Of a DNA stretch of 64,000 bases, positions 45,681 to 55,660 are shown piece by piece. The translations under genes were made by a program, and so were the position numbers. Source of the stretch: Clostridioides difficile (GTDB lineage: Bacteria > Bacillota > Clostridia > Peptostreptococcales > Peptostreptococcaceae). The notes beneath the pieces were generated by a model. That model worked only from the letters and a program-made list of their open reading frames with translations, ran no database searches and was not told the origin of the DNA. The stretch lies in the NCBI RefSeq assembly GCF_900243075.1, contig NZ_OEZH01000152.1:94143-158142 (forward strand). The letters run 5' to 3'. Every line of letters starts with the position of its first letter. The first letter of the stretch is position 1.

Positions 45681-46877
45681 TTATAGTAAATTATTCATAT
45701 TAATACTATCTACTATTTGGGAAACTTTATCTATATATTCTATATTATTGTACAGATTATTATAATACTTATGACTCTCATCTCTATTTCTAAAAGAATA
45801 AACTTTTTTATTTAACTTCAAAGCCTCTTTTATAATATCTATATTCCTTTTGTTTATTTCACCTACATTAAATCCAGTATCTATTATAACCTTAGAGTTA
45901 CTTAGGCTCTTAATGGCCAAATCGAAACTCTCATCGCTTATCAACTCAAATGGCTTTTCTGTAAACATCTTTATGCCCATAGTTCTACCAATTTCATAAT
46001 CAATATCATTTTCATGTATTATTCCAGAGTATAGACCTATACCTTTTTTAGTAAAAGCTCTATAAATTGGAGTTGCTTTACCACCACCACCAATTATAAA
46101 AACTTCATTTTTAGATTTATTACTAATTTCTACTGCACCTAAAAGACTATTAAAATTTTTATCATCCAACTCATAAAGCGAATTTATAATATCCTCATCT
46201 ACTACATCTTCAGGTTGACCATAAGCTATGACTTTATTATTTTTTATAAGAGCAACCTTATCACAACTTTTTAATGCTATGTCTATTTCATGTAGTGAAA
46301 GTATTACTGATATTAACTTTTCTTTACTTAGTTTCTTTAGTATGTTTATGAGTTCCAATCTATGTTTTATATCCAAATGAGTTGTCGGCTCATCCAATAT
46401 AATTATTTCTGGTTCTTGAACGAGAGCTCTTGCAACCAACACCTTTTGTTTTTCTCCATCACTTAGTTCATCAAAATATCTTTTTTTTAAATGTAATGCA
46501 TCTACAGACTCCAATGCTTCGTCTACCATTATTAAATCCTTTTTAGATAGACTCCCAAAAAATCCTGTATACGGATACCTTCCTATATTGACTATATCTT
46601 GTACAGTCATTAAGTCACCTAATAATCTATTTGTAAGTACTAAAGCCATTTTTTTTGATAATTCTTTTCTGGATATATGATTTACATCTATATCATTCAA
46701 ATATATCTCACCTTTTATTGGTGTTATAAGTTTAGATAAGGACCTCAATAGGGTAGTTTTTCCAGCTCCATTACTTCCCAAAAGACATAGTATTTCTCCA
46801 TTTTTTACTTCTATATTTATATCACTTACAACTACTTTGTTATTGTATCCTACACTTAAATTATTAGTTTTCAACAT
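45681..46877 (-). CDS. Corrinoid ABC transporter ATPase (BtuD-like) with a C-terminal extra domain
   Basis: 398 residues. The first 250 are a FecE/BtuD-type ATPase: Walker A GSNGAGKTTLLRSL, signature LSDGEKQKVLVARAL, Walker B IIILDEPTTHLD. The remaining 140 residues form an added domain beginning KNEVFIIGGGGKATPIYRAF and containing IIHENDIDYEIGR. Comparable extensions occur in some cobalamin-transporter ATPases, mainly in anaerobes and archaea; I do not know what the domain does, though the GGGG turn suggests nucleotide or phosphate binding. Last gene of a riboswitch-controlled operon. Confidence 0.88.
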   Translation of the reverse strand: MLKTNNLSVGYNNKVVVSDINIEVKNGEILCLLGSNGAGKTTLLRSLSKLITPIKGEIYLNDIDVNHISRKELSKKMALVLTNRLLGDLMTVQDIVNIGRYPYTGFFGSLSKKDLIMVDEALESVDALHLKKRYFDELSDGEKQKVLVARALVQEPEIIILDEPTTHLDIKHRLELINILKKLSKEKLISVILSLHEIDIALKSCDKVALIKNNKVIAYGQPEDVVDEDIINSLYELDDKNFNSLLGAVEISNKSKNEVFIIGGGGKATPIYRAFTKKGIGLYSGIIHENDIDYEIGRTMGIKMFTEKPFELISDESFDLAIKSLSNSKVIIDTGFNVGEINKRNIDIIKEALKLNKKVYSFRNRDESHKYYNNLYNNIEYIDKVSQIVDSINMNNLL

Positions 46878-46879
46878 AT

Positions 46880-47905
46880 CTAAGTCCTATCCTTCCTTTT
46901 CATCAATAGCATCACTACAATTGGAGCTCCTAATAAAGATGTTATAGTGCTTATTGGTAATTCTACTGGTGATAAAATTACTCTTGATATCAAATCACAA
47001 AGAGCTGTAACTATACTTCCTAAAAATATTACCACTGGTATTAAAACTCTATTATCTGATGTCTTAAATATCAATTTTGAAATTTGTGGTACTGCAAGTC
47101 CAATAAATCCTATAGGACCTGCAAATGCTGATACTATTGCAGCTAGTATACTAGATATAAATACTATCAAAACCCTAAAAAATTTTATATTTATACCAAT
47201 ACTTTTTGCATATTCTTCTCCCAGTAAAAAAGCATTTAAAGGTTTTATTATGAAGATAGTCATCAAAAGACCTAACATACCAACTATTATAAGTATTTCT
47301 ACCTTTTCCCATGTAAATCCAGAAAAACTCCCCATAGACCACACAGTAAATTCCTTTAATTTTTCACTATTTGCAAATGATTGTAACACATTTGTTATAC
47401 CACTACACACATATCCAGTCATAATTCCTATTATTAAAAGAGTTGTTATATTCTTTACCTTATTTGCAAATAGAATGACTATAGACATTACAATCAGAGC
47501 TCCTATAAATGCTGCCACAAATATACTCATTGAATTTATACTTTCAAATCCCAATGTATACCCCCCCAAAATCATAAGTGCTACTGACAAAGTAGAACCT
47601 GAAGATACACCTAATATATATGGTTCAACTATTGGGTTTTTGAAAAATATCTGTAGTAAGATACCTGATACGGCTAGACAGGCTCCACCTACCATAGTTG
47701 CAAGTACTCTAGGGATTCTTATATTGTAGATTATTTTATAATGTTCTGTATTATCCATACCTCTTAATACAACATCTATTATTTCCTTAAATTCAATTTT
47801 TACAGAACCAAATGCTACACACACTAAAAAAGTAAGTATCATACCTATAATTAGCGCTATAAATACTATAGTATTCTTTATTCTAATTTTATTGATAAAA
47901 TCCAT
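46880..47905 (-). CDS. Corrinoid ABC transporter permease (BtuC, FecCD family)
   Basis: 341 residues, about ten helices. FecCD signatures include NIRIPRVLATMVGGACLAVSG, FKNPIVEPYILGVSSGS and GPIGFIGLAVPQISKLIF. It forms the channel for the lipoprotein and ATPase on either side. It is followed at once by the ATPase gene (ATG 2 nt after the stop). A GAGGAG site precedes the start. Confidence 0.93.
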   Translation of the reverse strand: MDFINKIRIKNTIVFIALIIGMILTFLVCVAFGSVKIEFKEIIDVVLRGMDNTEHYKIIYNIRIPRVLATMVGGACLAVSGILLQIFFKNPIVEPYILGVSSGSTLSVALMILGGYTLGFESINSMSIFVAAFIGALIVMSIVILFANKVKNITTLLIIGIMTGYVCSGITNVLQSFANSEKLKEFTVWSMGSFSGFTWEKVEILIIVGMLGLLMTIFIIKPLNAFLLGEEYAKSIGINIKFFRVLIVFISSILAAIVSAFAGPIGFIGLAVPQISKLIFKTSDNRVLIPVVIFLGSIVTALCDLISRVILSPVELPISTITSLLGAPIVVMLLMKRKDRT

Positions 47906-47976
47906 TTATATACTCCTCTTATCAAACTATATTAACTAAACTCTATAAAACCTATCTTTTAGTGTCGTCTTATATA

Positions 47977-49107
47977 CTATTTATCATAGTTTATATAATG
48001 TTTGATTTTTTCACCTGTAGTTCCTGGGTGAAACATCTCAACTAAATCTACTATTAATTCGTCTGTCTTATCTACTGATTGATAATAATCTGGAGCAAAC
48101 ACCCATAGGTTTCCATTTTTTACAACATCCAAATCAGCCAACATAGGTGCACTAGATTTTATATAATCTAAGTTTGGTGCATAATCTGAACTTGATGAGT
48201 ATACAAATATATCTGCATCCTTTGCAACTTCATGTAATTGCTCAATGCTCACTCGTCCTTCATTTGAATCTATTGAAGCACATGCATTTATTCCACCAGC
48301 CATTTTTATCATATTGTCTACATATGAGTCTTTAGGTGCTATATAAGCATTTCCTTCATATACAGATGCCCATACAACTTTAGGCTTAGTTTTATTTTTT
48401 ACTTTGTTACTTACCTCTTCTATTCTTTGTACTGTTTTATCTAGTTCACTAGTAGCTATATCTTCTTTATCATAAAATGCAGCTATTAAGCTTGTCCACT
48501 CCATCCTTCCAAATGGATTTTGCTCTTTATATTCATTATCCACAACATAATTAAGCCCTAATTCTTTTAGTTTGTCAATAAATTTCGTATCAGCTTCTGA
48601 TAAGCCACTACTCACTATAGTTAAATCAGGATTTAAGTCTACTATTTTTTCATAATCTGGTGCTAAATTTGAACCAACATAATGTATCTTTCCATTTTTC
48701 ATTAAATCTTTAATTTCTTTAATAGTCCAATACTGTTCTTCTGTTGTTACTGCTTTTATACTATCTAGTTCATCTATTGTTCTTAGAGAACAAGCTTGTG
48801 TTGTAGATGCTATTAATACATTGTCCACAGGTGTTCTAACTATATTAGAATTTTTATACTTTGCAGGAATTTTAATCTTCTTAGGGATTAAAATTAGTTC
48901 TCGATTATCTCCATCAGTTACTTTTTTAATTCCATCTTCTAAATCTTCAACACTAAATCCACTTGCATATTTTAATTCTAACTTCTTACCACTACTAACT
49001 TGTGTATTATCTTTATCATCTTTACTACATCCTATAAGACCTCCTACCAAAAAAATTACCATAACAATTAAAAAAAACTGCTTTAAAACATTTGATTTAA
49101 ATTTCAT
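47977..49107 (-). CDS. Corrinoid-binding lipoprotein (BtuF-like)
   Basis: 376 residues from the ATG at 49105-49107 (GGAG 8 nt upstream). The signal peptide ends in lipobox LIGC at Cys27. The rest is a periplasmic-binding domain of the FepB/BtuF class: LNPDLTIVSSGLSE, VVWASVYEGNAYIAPKDSY and IFVYSSSSDYAPN. The ligand is inferred from the cobalamin riboswitch just upstream: cobalamin or another corrinoid such as cobinamide. First gene of the operon. Confidence 0.9.
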   Translation of the reverse strand: MKFKSNVLKQFFLIVMVIFLVGGLIGCSKDDKDNTQVSSGKKLELKYASGFSVEDLEDGIKKVTDGDNRELILIPKKIKIPAKYKNSNIVRTPVDNVLIASTTQACSLRTIDELDSIKAVTTEEQYWTIKEIKDLMKNGKIHYVGSNLAPDYEKIVDLNPDLTIVSSGLSEADTKFIDKLKELGLNYVVDNEYKEQNPFGRMEWTSLIAAFYDKEDIATSELDKTVQRIEEVSNKVKNKTKPKVVWASVYEGNAYIAPKDSYVDNMIKMAGGINACASIDSNEGRVSIEQLHEVAKDADIFVYSSSSDYAPNLDYIKSSAPMLADLDVVKNGNLWVFAPDYYQSVDKTDELIVDLVEMFHPGTTGEKIKHYINYDK

Positions 49108-49161
49108 CTCTTTCACTCCAATATTTTATTTTTTATGAGTGGCTAAAAACTTTAATAAAAT

Positions 49162-49192
49162 AAAAAACTTCTCCTAATTTAATAAGGAGAAG
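49162..49192 (-). terminator. Terminator of the cobalamin riboswitch (expression platform)
   Basis: CTTCTCCT pairs with AGGAGAAG, followed by TTTTTT on the minus strand. It lies between the riboswitch aptamer and the lipoprotein start codon, so bound cobalamin probably stops transcription here. Confidence 0.8.
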
Positions 49193-49267
49193 CTTATATA
49201 TCAACTTTACAAAAAATGAATTGATATTTCATTTTATTATAAAGTACAATCTCCACCCTAAATTGCA

Positions 49268-49434
49268 CCTATGTAATACTGGGCAGGTCTCCTGACTCAC
49301 GGCTTCTCCTCCATCATCCTTCCCAAAATTTCTTATAAATTTCAGTGGATTTTGATTTTGTATCCGTATACAGTAGCGGGGGCTGTAGTGAATTTACATC
49401 ACTTTCCCTATTAAACTAATATAGTACCCTAGTA
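49268..49434 (-). promoter_or_regulatory. Cobalamin (B12) riboswitch
   Basis: On the minus strand the conserved pieces appear in order: GGGAAAGTGATG, TACAGCCCCCGCTACTGTA, a CCACTG segment, GGGAAGGATGATGGAG, and GAAGCCGTGAGTCAGGAGACC followed by TGCC. These are the core and B12-box of the cobalamin aptamer. It controls the BtuFCD-like operon downstream. The remainder of the 468-nt gap 49108-49584 holds this riboswitch and two terminators. Confidence 0.95.
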
Positions 49435-49508
49435 TTATTTAATTTAATTTTTATTAAGATAATTGTAGTTTATTGTTGACTACTTTGCAAGATTGATTTA
49501 ACATATAT

Positions 49509-49562
49509 AAAAAAAGAGTGTTTAAAATGATTATAAAAATCAGTTTAAAACCCTCTTTTTTT
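49509..49562. terminator. Terminator of the sugar-acid operon
   Basis: AAAAAAAGAGTGTTTAAA pairs with TTTAAAACCCTCTTTTTTT, with long A/T flanks, just after the DapA-like gene. Confidence 0.85.
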
Positions 49563-49584
49563 GTTAATATATTTAATTAAGTAG

Positions 49585-50478
49585 TTAACATATATTTAAT
49601 TCATTCATCAATTTTTTAATTTCACATACTTGCTTTTCATTTGGTTTTATAAATGGAGCAGTCATATAATCGCTTATTTGTAATCCTCTGATAGTCATAG
49701 CTTTTTTCATTGCTGGTATAAATGGATTTGTTATTAAGTAAAAATCCATTGCTTTATTGATATATTTTTGAATTTCTATAACCTTATCCATATCTTTACT
49801 GTTATAAGCTTCAGCCCATTTAGAACAAACTTCTGGAATTAAATTTGATAGTCCACCTATACAACCTGCTCCTCCAGACATTAGATTATGTATAAAGTTT
49901 TCATCATAACCACTATATATCTTAAAATCCGGGAACTCTGCTTTCATAGTATTTATTAAATCTCTAGTGTGTCCCATCAAGGTTACTGTATCCTTATATC
50001 CAACTATGTTTTTATGTTTTCTTACAAGTCTTAATGTAAGCTCTGGACTTAAATCATAACCAGTTCTATCTGGATAATTGTATAAATATATTTCAGCTTC
50101 TGTATTTTTAGCTATCTCACTATAAAACATCTCAATGCTATCATCATCAAGAGAGAAATAATAAGGGCTTATTATCATAACTCCATCTGCTCCACTATTA
50201 TGTGCATAATTTGAAAGCTCTATAGATTCATCTACACACATACGACTTGTACCTATAAACACTTTTACTCTCTTATTGACATGACTAGTTACTAAATCTA
50301 TAAGTTCTTTTTGCATATCTATAGACATATTAAAGAACTCTCCAGTACTTCCCATTATAACTAGACCATCTACACCCCCATCTATAAGATAGTCGTATAC
50401 TTTTTTATTTCCTTCTTTATCTAAATTTCCTTCTTCATCAAATATTGTAACAACTGGTGTCAAAAATTCTGCTTTCAT
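49585..50478 (-). CDS. DapA/NanA-superfamily lyase or dehydratase
   Basis: 297 residues, a class I aldolase TIM barrel. The GSTGEFF motif (about 43-49) binds the 2-oxo acid carboxylate, YNYPDRTG holds the catalytic tyrosine, and VGYKDT the Schiff-base lysine. Members act on dihydrodipicolinate, N-acetylneuraminate, 2-keto-3-deoxygluconate or 5-keto-4-deoxyglucarate. As the last gene of a KdgT/UxaA/FAH operon it is probably a 2-keto-3-deoxy sugar acid aldolase or dehydratase, not a lysine-pathway enzyme. Confidence 0.85.
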   Translation of the reverse strand: MKAEFLTPVVTIFDEEGNLDKEGNKKVYDYLIDGGVDGLVIMGSTGEFFNMSIDMQKELIDLVTSHVNKRVKVFIGTSRMCVDESIELSNYAHNSGADGVMIISPYYFSLDDDSIEMFYSEIAKNTEAEIYLYNYPDRTGYDLSPELTLRLVRKHKNIVGYKDTVTLMGHTRDLINTMKAEFPDFKIYSGYDENFIHNLMSGGAGCIGGLSNLIPEVCSKWAEAYNSKDMDKVIEIQKYINKAMDFYLITNPFIPAMKKAMTIRGLQISDYMTAPFIKPNEKQVCEIKKLMNELNIC

Positions 50479-50559
50479 AATTTAAACTCCTAAAATTTAT
50501 TTTAATATGTTCATTTAATACATTCAGATTCTGCCTTAATATTAGCTATATTAAAACAT

Positions 50560-51462
50560 TTACTTAATGTAATTTCTTAAAATTCCAATACTTTCAATCT
50601 CACATTCAATTACATCTCCACTACTCATATATCGTGGAGGTGAAAAGCCCATCCCAACTCCAGAAGGTGTACCAGTAGCTATAATATCTCCAGCCTCTAA
50701 AGTCATACCTTTTGAAAGTTCTGAAACTATATCTGAAATGTCTGATATGAATAACCTTGTATTAGAACTTTGTCTTTCTTCACCATTTACTCTACTACAT
50801 ACTTTAAGTTTTATAGGAAAAGAAATTGCACTTTTATGTAGGATACATGGTCCTAAAGATGTAAATGTATCTAATCCCTTTCCTCTAAACCATTGAACAT
50901 GCTCTCTTTGCAACTTTCTAGCAGAAATATCATTTATAACAGTGTACCCAAAGATATAATCTTCGACCTCTTCTTTTTTAATATTAACACCTGTCCTACC
51001 TATTACTACTCCAAGTTCAACTTCATAGTCTAGTTGATTATTTATATCAAAATGACCATCTATCTCATCTTCTGGACCTATCGCTTTTGTCACACGTTTT
51101 GTAAAATATACTGTTTTTTGTGGTTCTTCAAAACTATTATCAAAGTGAGTTTGAGTTTCTTCAAGATGGTCTTTATAGTTCACTCCCACACATAAAATAT
51201 CATGTATAGGTTTTTCTATAGGAGCATGTATAGTACATCTTTCTCTCTCAAAAGCGTTATAATTATAGAATGTCCCTTCATTTATAATAGATTTTAACTT
51301 CATAATATCGTCTTGAGATATATTTTGAATCAAATCATTTAAATCCTTAAAAGAATTACTAAGATTTAAAGAGTTAATATCTATAATAAATAACTCATCT
51401 TTAGAAAAAACTCCAATCTTTTTATACTCATTTTCTCCTTCAGTAAAACTAATAAACTTCAT
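50560..51462 (-). CDS. Fumarylacetoacetate hydrolase family protein
   Basis: 300 residues: a short N-terminal domain and the FAH core with ILCVGVNYKDHLEET, DYEVELGVVIGRTG (metal-binding Glu/Asp), YTVINDISARKLQ, RGKGLDTFTSLGPC and GDIIATGTPSGVGMG. FAH enzymes hydrolyse or hydrate 2,4-diketo or 2-oxo acids; several act in sugar-acid degradation. Substrate not determinable. Operon partner of the UxaA and DapA-type genes. Confidence 0.88.
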   Translation of the reverse strand: MKFISFTEGENEYKKIGVFSKDELFIIDINSLNLSNSFKDLNDLIQNISQDDIMKLKSIINEGTFYNYNAFERERCTIHAPIEKPIHDILCVGVNYKDHLEETQTHFDNSFEEPQKTVYFTKRVTKAIGPEDEIDGHFDINNQLDYEVELGVVIGRTGVNIKKEEVEDYIFGYTVINDISARKLQREHVQWFRGKGLDTFTSLGPCILHKSAISFPIKLKVCSRVNGEERQSSNTRLFISDISDIVSELSKGMTLEAGDIIATGTPSGVGMGFSPPRYMSSGDVIECEIESIGILRNYIK

Positions 51463-51512
51463 AACCTCACCCTTATATTAAAATTCTATGTAATCAACCT
51501 ATTACTTAAATC

Positions 51513-52673
51513 TTATACATAGTTACATACTCTAGCTATTGCCATTTCAGTATATCCAAGAGACTCTGCTTTTGATTGTTTTCCATTTGCTACATCTATA
51601 ACCATATCTAACAAATCATCTGTTAGTTCTTCCATTGTCTGTGGACCATATATAACTGGGCTAGCATCAAAATCCATATTATCTTCCATGTTTGCAAAAG
51701 TTATTTTATTTCCAGTTATTTTTATTACTGGGGCTATTGGATTTCCTGATGGAGTTCCCCTTCCTGTACTAAACACTACTATTTGAGCTCCTCCTGCAAC
51801 CATACCAGCAACAGATGAAGCATCATTTCCAGGTGTATCCATTATAACAAGACCTTTCTTATCAATCTGTTTAGCATAATCATATACTTCACTTATTTGT
51901 CTATGTCCTCCTTTATGTATACAGCCAAGCGATTTTTCTTCTAAACTTGTCAAACCACCAGCTATATTTCCAGGAGATGGATTACCTTCTCTAACTTCTT
52001 CTCCAACCAATTTTAACGAATTTTCATATCTATGTACTATATGTAATATTTTTTCTTTTACCTCTTCATTTACTGCTCTTCTAGCTAATATATGTTCTGC
52101 ACCTATAAATTCAGTAGTTTCACTTAAAATTGATGTTGCTCCTAAATCAACAAGTCTATCACTTAATTCACCTATTAGTGGATTTGCTGCTAATCCACTT
52201 GTTGGGTCAGACCCACCACATTCAGTTCCTAGTATAAGCTCAGATATTGGAAATTCTTCTTTTCTAAGTAAAGAAGCCTCTTGTGCCATTTCTCTAGCAT
52301 AACGAACAGCCTTTTCTATAGTTTTCAAAGTTCCATGTTCTTCCTGTATTACAAGAGTTTTTATTGGTTTATTTGTTCTCTCTTTTATTGCATCAACTAC
52401 CAAATCATTTTGACAATTTTCGCATCCTAAAGATACAACTATTACACCATATACATTGGGATTTGCTGCATAACCAGCCATAACATCCATAGTTAATTGT
52501 TGGTCTGAATGTACTTGTGAACATCCATTTTGATTATTAAAAGTAACTGCACCTTGAACTTGTGATGCTATTATTCTAGTTGTATCTGATGCACACACAC
52601 TAGTAGGCAATATTAATATGTGGTTTCTTATACCAACTCTTCCATCTGGTCTTTTATATCCATAAAATTTCAT
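51513..52673 (-). CDS. UxaA/GarD-family dehydratase, large (C-terminal) subunit
   Basis: 386 residues starting MKFYGYKRPDGRVGIRNHIL, as in the C-terminal part of altronate and galactarate dehydratases, with conserved cysteines in VSLGCENCQND and GTECGGSDPTSG that may bind iron. It forms a two-piece enzyme with the SAF-domain gene just upstream. Split pairs of this kind dehydrate sugar acids or, as SuyAB, remove sulfite from sulfolactate, and both remain possible. AGGAGG precedes the start. Confidence 0.88.
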   Translation of the reverse strand: MKFYGYKRPDGRVGIRNHILILPTSVCASDTTRIIASQVQGAVTFNNQNGCSQVHSDQQLTMDVMAGYAANPNVYGVIVVSLGCENCQNDLVVDAIKERTNKPIKTLVIQEEHGTLKTIEKAVRYAREMAQEASLLRKEEFPISELILGTECGGSDPTSGLAANPLIGELSDRLVDLGATSILSETTEFIGAEHILARRAVNEEVKEKILHIVHRYENSLKLVGEEVREGNPSPGNIAGGLTSLEEKSLGCIHKGGHRQISEVYDYAKQIDKKGLVIMDTPGNDASSVAGMVAGGAQIVVFSTGRGTPSGNPIAPVIKITGNKITFANMEDNMDFDASPVIYGPQTMEELTDDLLDMVIDVANGKQSKAESLGYTEMAIARVCNYV

Positions 52674-52828
52674 ACTGATTTCCTCCTAAAATAGTCTCTA
52701 TACTTTCTGTAATTTTCATGTATTATAACTTTTTTTACACTAACTAATCAAACAGCTAAAATTCTATTTGATAATTATTCAATACTAAAAACAATGAATA
52801 CAACTTTTATAATTTTATAAATATTATT

Positions 52829-53134
52829 TTATATGTTAACCACAGCTTGTTTATCCAAATCCTCTCTAACACTTCTAACATTATGAATATGTACATGTTG
52901 ACCAATTTTTATTTCCTGATTTGCTTCTCCTATATGCTCACCATATTTAGTAACTTTATCACCTTGGGCTATATCTTTTATAGCCAATTTATGATAAATA
53001 GTTATATCATCTAGTGCTGTAATGGTTTTTATCGTTTTATCTTTTAATTTAAAACTAATTTCACTATCTTTAGCTATTGCTTCAATAGCTACTGCAACAT
53101 TATCTTTTTCATCAATTATCACTGCATTTATCAT
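52829..53134 (-). CDS. UxaA/SuyA-type SAF-domain small subunit
   Basis: 101 residues forming a SAF domain: MINAVIIDEKDNVAVAIEAI, ITIYHKLAIKDIAQGDKVTK, YGEHIGEANQEIKIGQHVHI and HNVRSVRED at the C-terminus. This is the N-terminal half of altronate dehydratase as a separate protein. It lies upstream of the large subunit with a 155-nt gap, in the same operon. Confidence 0.9.
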   Translation of the reverse strand: MINAVIIDEKDNVAVAIEAIAKDSEISFKLKDKTIKTITALDDITIYHKLAIKDIAQGDKVTKYGEHIGEANQEIKIGQHVHIHNVRSVREDLDKQAVVNI

Positions 53135-53231
53135 TATTCTTATTCTCCTTTATAAATAATATAATTTTATTAACATCCTAAAATCTAATTAAAGAGTTTA
53201 CTATCTCAACAACAGCTCATTGTAATATGAA

Positions 53232-54206
53232 TTAAGCTGTCATTGTCCCATCCTCATTTTGTTTTGGAAACTTAGGACATCCATACTTCTTAGCCCACCA
53301 ACTAGTTATAAGAGGAACTAATATTGCAGTGACAACTACTGCTGCTGCCACTTGTGTTGTAGCTGTTGCAACATATGGTTGCCATGATGGGTCAACTAAT
53401 GCAACAGCAGCAGGTACAGCAATTGCATTTCCAGCAGTCGTAGCTACAGCCCATCCTGCATATCCTGGACGTTTTCCTATAAATTTATCACAGAATACTA
53501 TAAATACACCTCCTACAAACACAGATATTAATCCAAGTAGTACTCCTGATAAACCTCCTTTTAGTATACTTGCAAGATTTATACTACTACCAAGCGCAAA
53601 TCCTACAAAAGGTACAAGCAAATTACATCCTGGCTCTAAAAACTCTTTCATTTTTTTGTCAAAGTTACCTATTATCATCCCAACAAGTATTGGCACTATT
53701 GCAGCCAATAATGACATCAAAGGTACATTTGCAAGACCTGAAGTTCCAAGAGCTATCAGTGTAAAAAATGGTCCATCATTTAAAGTAAGTAAACTCATAG
53801 TTGCACAATCTGTTTCATCTCCATATGAAGTCATTAGTGAAAGATATATACTACCATTGCTATTTGTAACTGCACTTATAACAGCTAACGTTGTAAGACC
53901 AAGAACTCCATCCATTCCAAATAATTTTCCTATAAGTATACCTATTAAAGCTCCTATAGCAAATTTAGAACCAAGAAGTATACCACCTCTTTTTAAAACT
54001 TTTGGCATTTCTCTAAATTGGAGTTGAGTTCCCAAGCATACCAACTGGACTCCAATTATAGTTGCAGACCCAACACTTGAAAATACGGCTGTCGTAAATG
54101 AGCCTATTTGCACAATATCTGGACAAAATGTATTAATGAAAGCTGCTATAAACATCGGCACTATCATCATACCTGCAGGAATTTTTTTAATAAAATCCAT
54201 TATCAT
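53232..54206 (-). CDS. kdgT: 2-keto-3-deoxygluconate permease (KdgT)
   Basis: 324 residues, about ten helices. MIMDFIKKIPAGMMIVPMFI, NTFCPDIVQIGSFTTAVFS, and TNSNGSIYLSLMTSYGDETD are characteristic of KdgT transporters, which import 2-keto-3-deoxygluconate with protons. First gene of the operon, downstream of two IclR-type operator palindromes. AGGAGGAG lies 9 nt from the ATG. It is the best indicator of the imported substrate class. Confidence 0.92.
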   Translation of the reverse strand: MIMDFIKKIPAGMMIVPMFIAAFINTFCPDIVQIGSFTTAVFSSVGSATIIGVQLVCLGTQLQFREMPKVLKRGGILLGSKFAIGALIGILIGKLFGMDGVLGLTTLAVISAVTNSNGSIYLSLMTSYGDETDCATMSLLTLNDGPFFTLIALGTSGLANVPLMSLLAAIVPILVGMIIGNFDKKMKEFLEPGCNLLVPFVGFALGSSINLASILKGGLSGVLLGLISVFVGGVFIVFCDKFIGKRPGYAGWAVATTAGNAIAVPAAVALVDPSWQPYVATATTQVAAAVVVTAILVPLITSWWAKKYGCPKFPKQNEDGTMTA

Positions 54207-54281
54207 AAAGTTACTCCTCCTAAAACATGATATTTAATTACTCTTATTAAGTTTTTAGCTTTAAATCTAACGGCCGTTTCA

Positions 54282-54316
54282 GTTCGTATTTAAGAACTAA
54301 GTTTTTATTTACGAAT
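54282..54316. promoter_or_regulatory. Tandem IclR-type operators upstream of the kdgT operon
   Basis: GTTCGTATTTAAGAAC (54282-54297) and GTTTTTATTTACGAAT (54301-54316) fit one 16-bp palindromic pattern RTTCKTAWWTAMGAAY and start 19 bp apart. The same pattern recurs with the same 19-bp spacing in front of the alcohol dehydrogenase gene. The rest of the 593-nt gap 54207-54799 is AT-rich and shows no gene. Confidence 0.7.
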
Positions 54317-54799
54317 CTTTGAATTAATGATAGCATTTTCCTATTTATGAGTCAATAAAAAAATAAATTTTTGTCAAAATTTTTTCAAATTGTCTGATAA
54401 TATATATTATGTATTATCAAATAGCTTCGTTATATGCAAAAATACAAAGTATTTAAAATTATAGAGTACTCAAAACCACAAAATTTTTAGAAAACCTCAA
54501 TAATAGACAAATTATAAAATACAAATTCACAATATTTTGATATCTTCATCTAAAAAACACCATTAAATAGATTCTCTTAAATTATATAACTAAATATCAC
54601 TAACTTTCTTTAGGTATATTTTGGAAATTAAGCTAGCCTTTAATATATAACCTTCTAAAAAAATGTATATATGTATTTGAATCAAGAGCTTATTTATATA
54701 CAAATCTACATATTTGTTTTCTACATTGTAAAATATCGCATAGTGTGCTAAAATCAACATATTCTAATACTTTAAATTAATAAAAAGAGGGGGAAATTT

Positions 54800-55576
54800 A
54801 TGACTTCAGATAATCATCGCCCAACAGCTAGGATATTAGATATTTTAGAAGCATTAGCTGAATCCGAAAACGGATATACTCTTACAGAAATAGCAGATGC
54901 TATAAATGCTCCAAAAAGTAGCATCTTTCCTATAGTTCATACACTTAATGCTAGAAAATATATTACTATCGATAAGAACACATCTAAATATTCTATAGGT
55001 ATACGTTCTTATACATTAGGGTCTTCATTTTTTGAAAAGAGAACTATTTTTAACTATATAATTGATGAAATGACTAATATAGTTAATTCTTGTTCTGAGA
55101 CTTGTCAGCTTGGTATACTTGACAATAATGAAGTTCTTTATATCGGCAAAGTAGATTCTCCAGAACCAATTAGACTTATTTCTTATGTTGGAAAGAAAAT
55201 ACCTGCTAATTGTACAGGTCTTGGAAAAGCTCTTTTATGTGATTTTGATAAGGAAAAACTAATAAGTTTATATCCAGATGGTCTAAAAGGTTTTACAGAA
55301 AAATCAATTACAGATTTTGACGTTTTATATGACCAACTTCTTGAAGTTCAAAAAACACAAATAGCTTCAGAATGTGAGGAATCAATGGAACACCTAAAAT
55401 GTCTTGCTGTACCGATAAGAAAAAATGGATGTATAAGAGCTGCTGTTAGTGTAACACTGCCATTATTTAGAGCTAATGAAGAAAAAATAGAACTGATAAA
55501 AAAATTACTTTTAAATGCTCAGAAAAATATTCAATCTATGATGGAAGAACGTAATGAAGATATTGTAATAAATTAG
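54800..55576 (+). CDS. IclR-family transcriptional regulator (KdgR-like)
   Basis: 258 residues. An N-terminal winged helix (ARILDILEALAESENGYTLT, EIADAINAPKSSIFPIVHTL) is followed by the IclR effector domain with YIGKVDSPEPIRLISYVGKK, CTGLGKALL and CLAVPIRKNGCIRAAVSV. It is divergent from the kdgT operon and convergent on nothing; the adh gene follows on its own promoter. IclR proteins of this kind bind 2-keto-3-deoxy sugar acids. The four 16-bp palindromes on either side are its likely sites. Confidence 0.92.
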   Translation: MTSDNHRPTARILDILEALAESENGYTLTEIADAINAPKSSIFPIVHTLNARKYITIDKNTSKYSIGIRSYTLGSSFFEKRTIFNYIIDEMTNIVNSCSETCQLGILDNNEVLYIGKVDSPEPIRLISYVGKKIPANCTGLGKALLCDFDKEKLISLYPDGLKGFTEKSITDFDVLYDQLLEVQKTQIASECEESMEHLKCLAVPIRKNGCIRAAVSVTLPLFRANEEKIELIKKLLLNAQKNIQSMMEERNEDIVIN

Positions 55577-55660
55577 ATTAATATTTTGTATGTGTAAGAT
55601 ATTATTGTAATAATTAAAAATTTTATTTTAAACCAATATATTTATTTGATTTATACAGTA

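Noticed and set aside
46947-47729. 260-codon plus-strand ORF opposite the corrinoid permease
   Set aside because: Reverse-frame shadow of a membrane protein gene; no start signal.
53329-54027. 232-codon plus-strand ORF opposite kdgT
   Set aside because: It is antisense to a clear transporter gene, rich in Thr/Pro/Ala as expected from the reverse frame, and has no ribosome-binding site.
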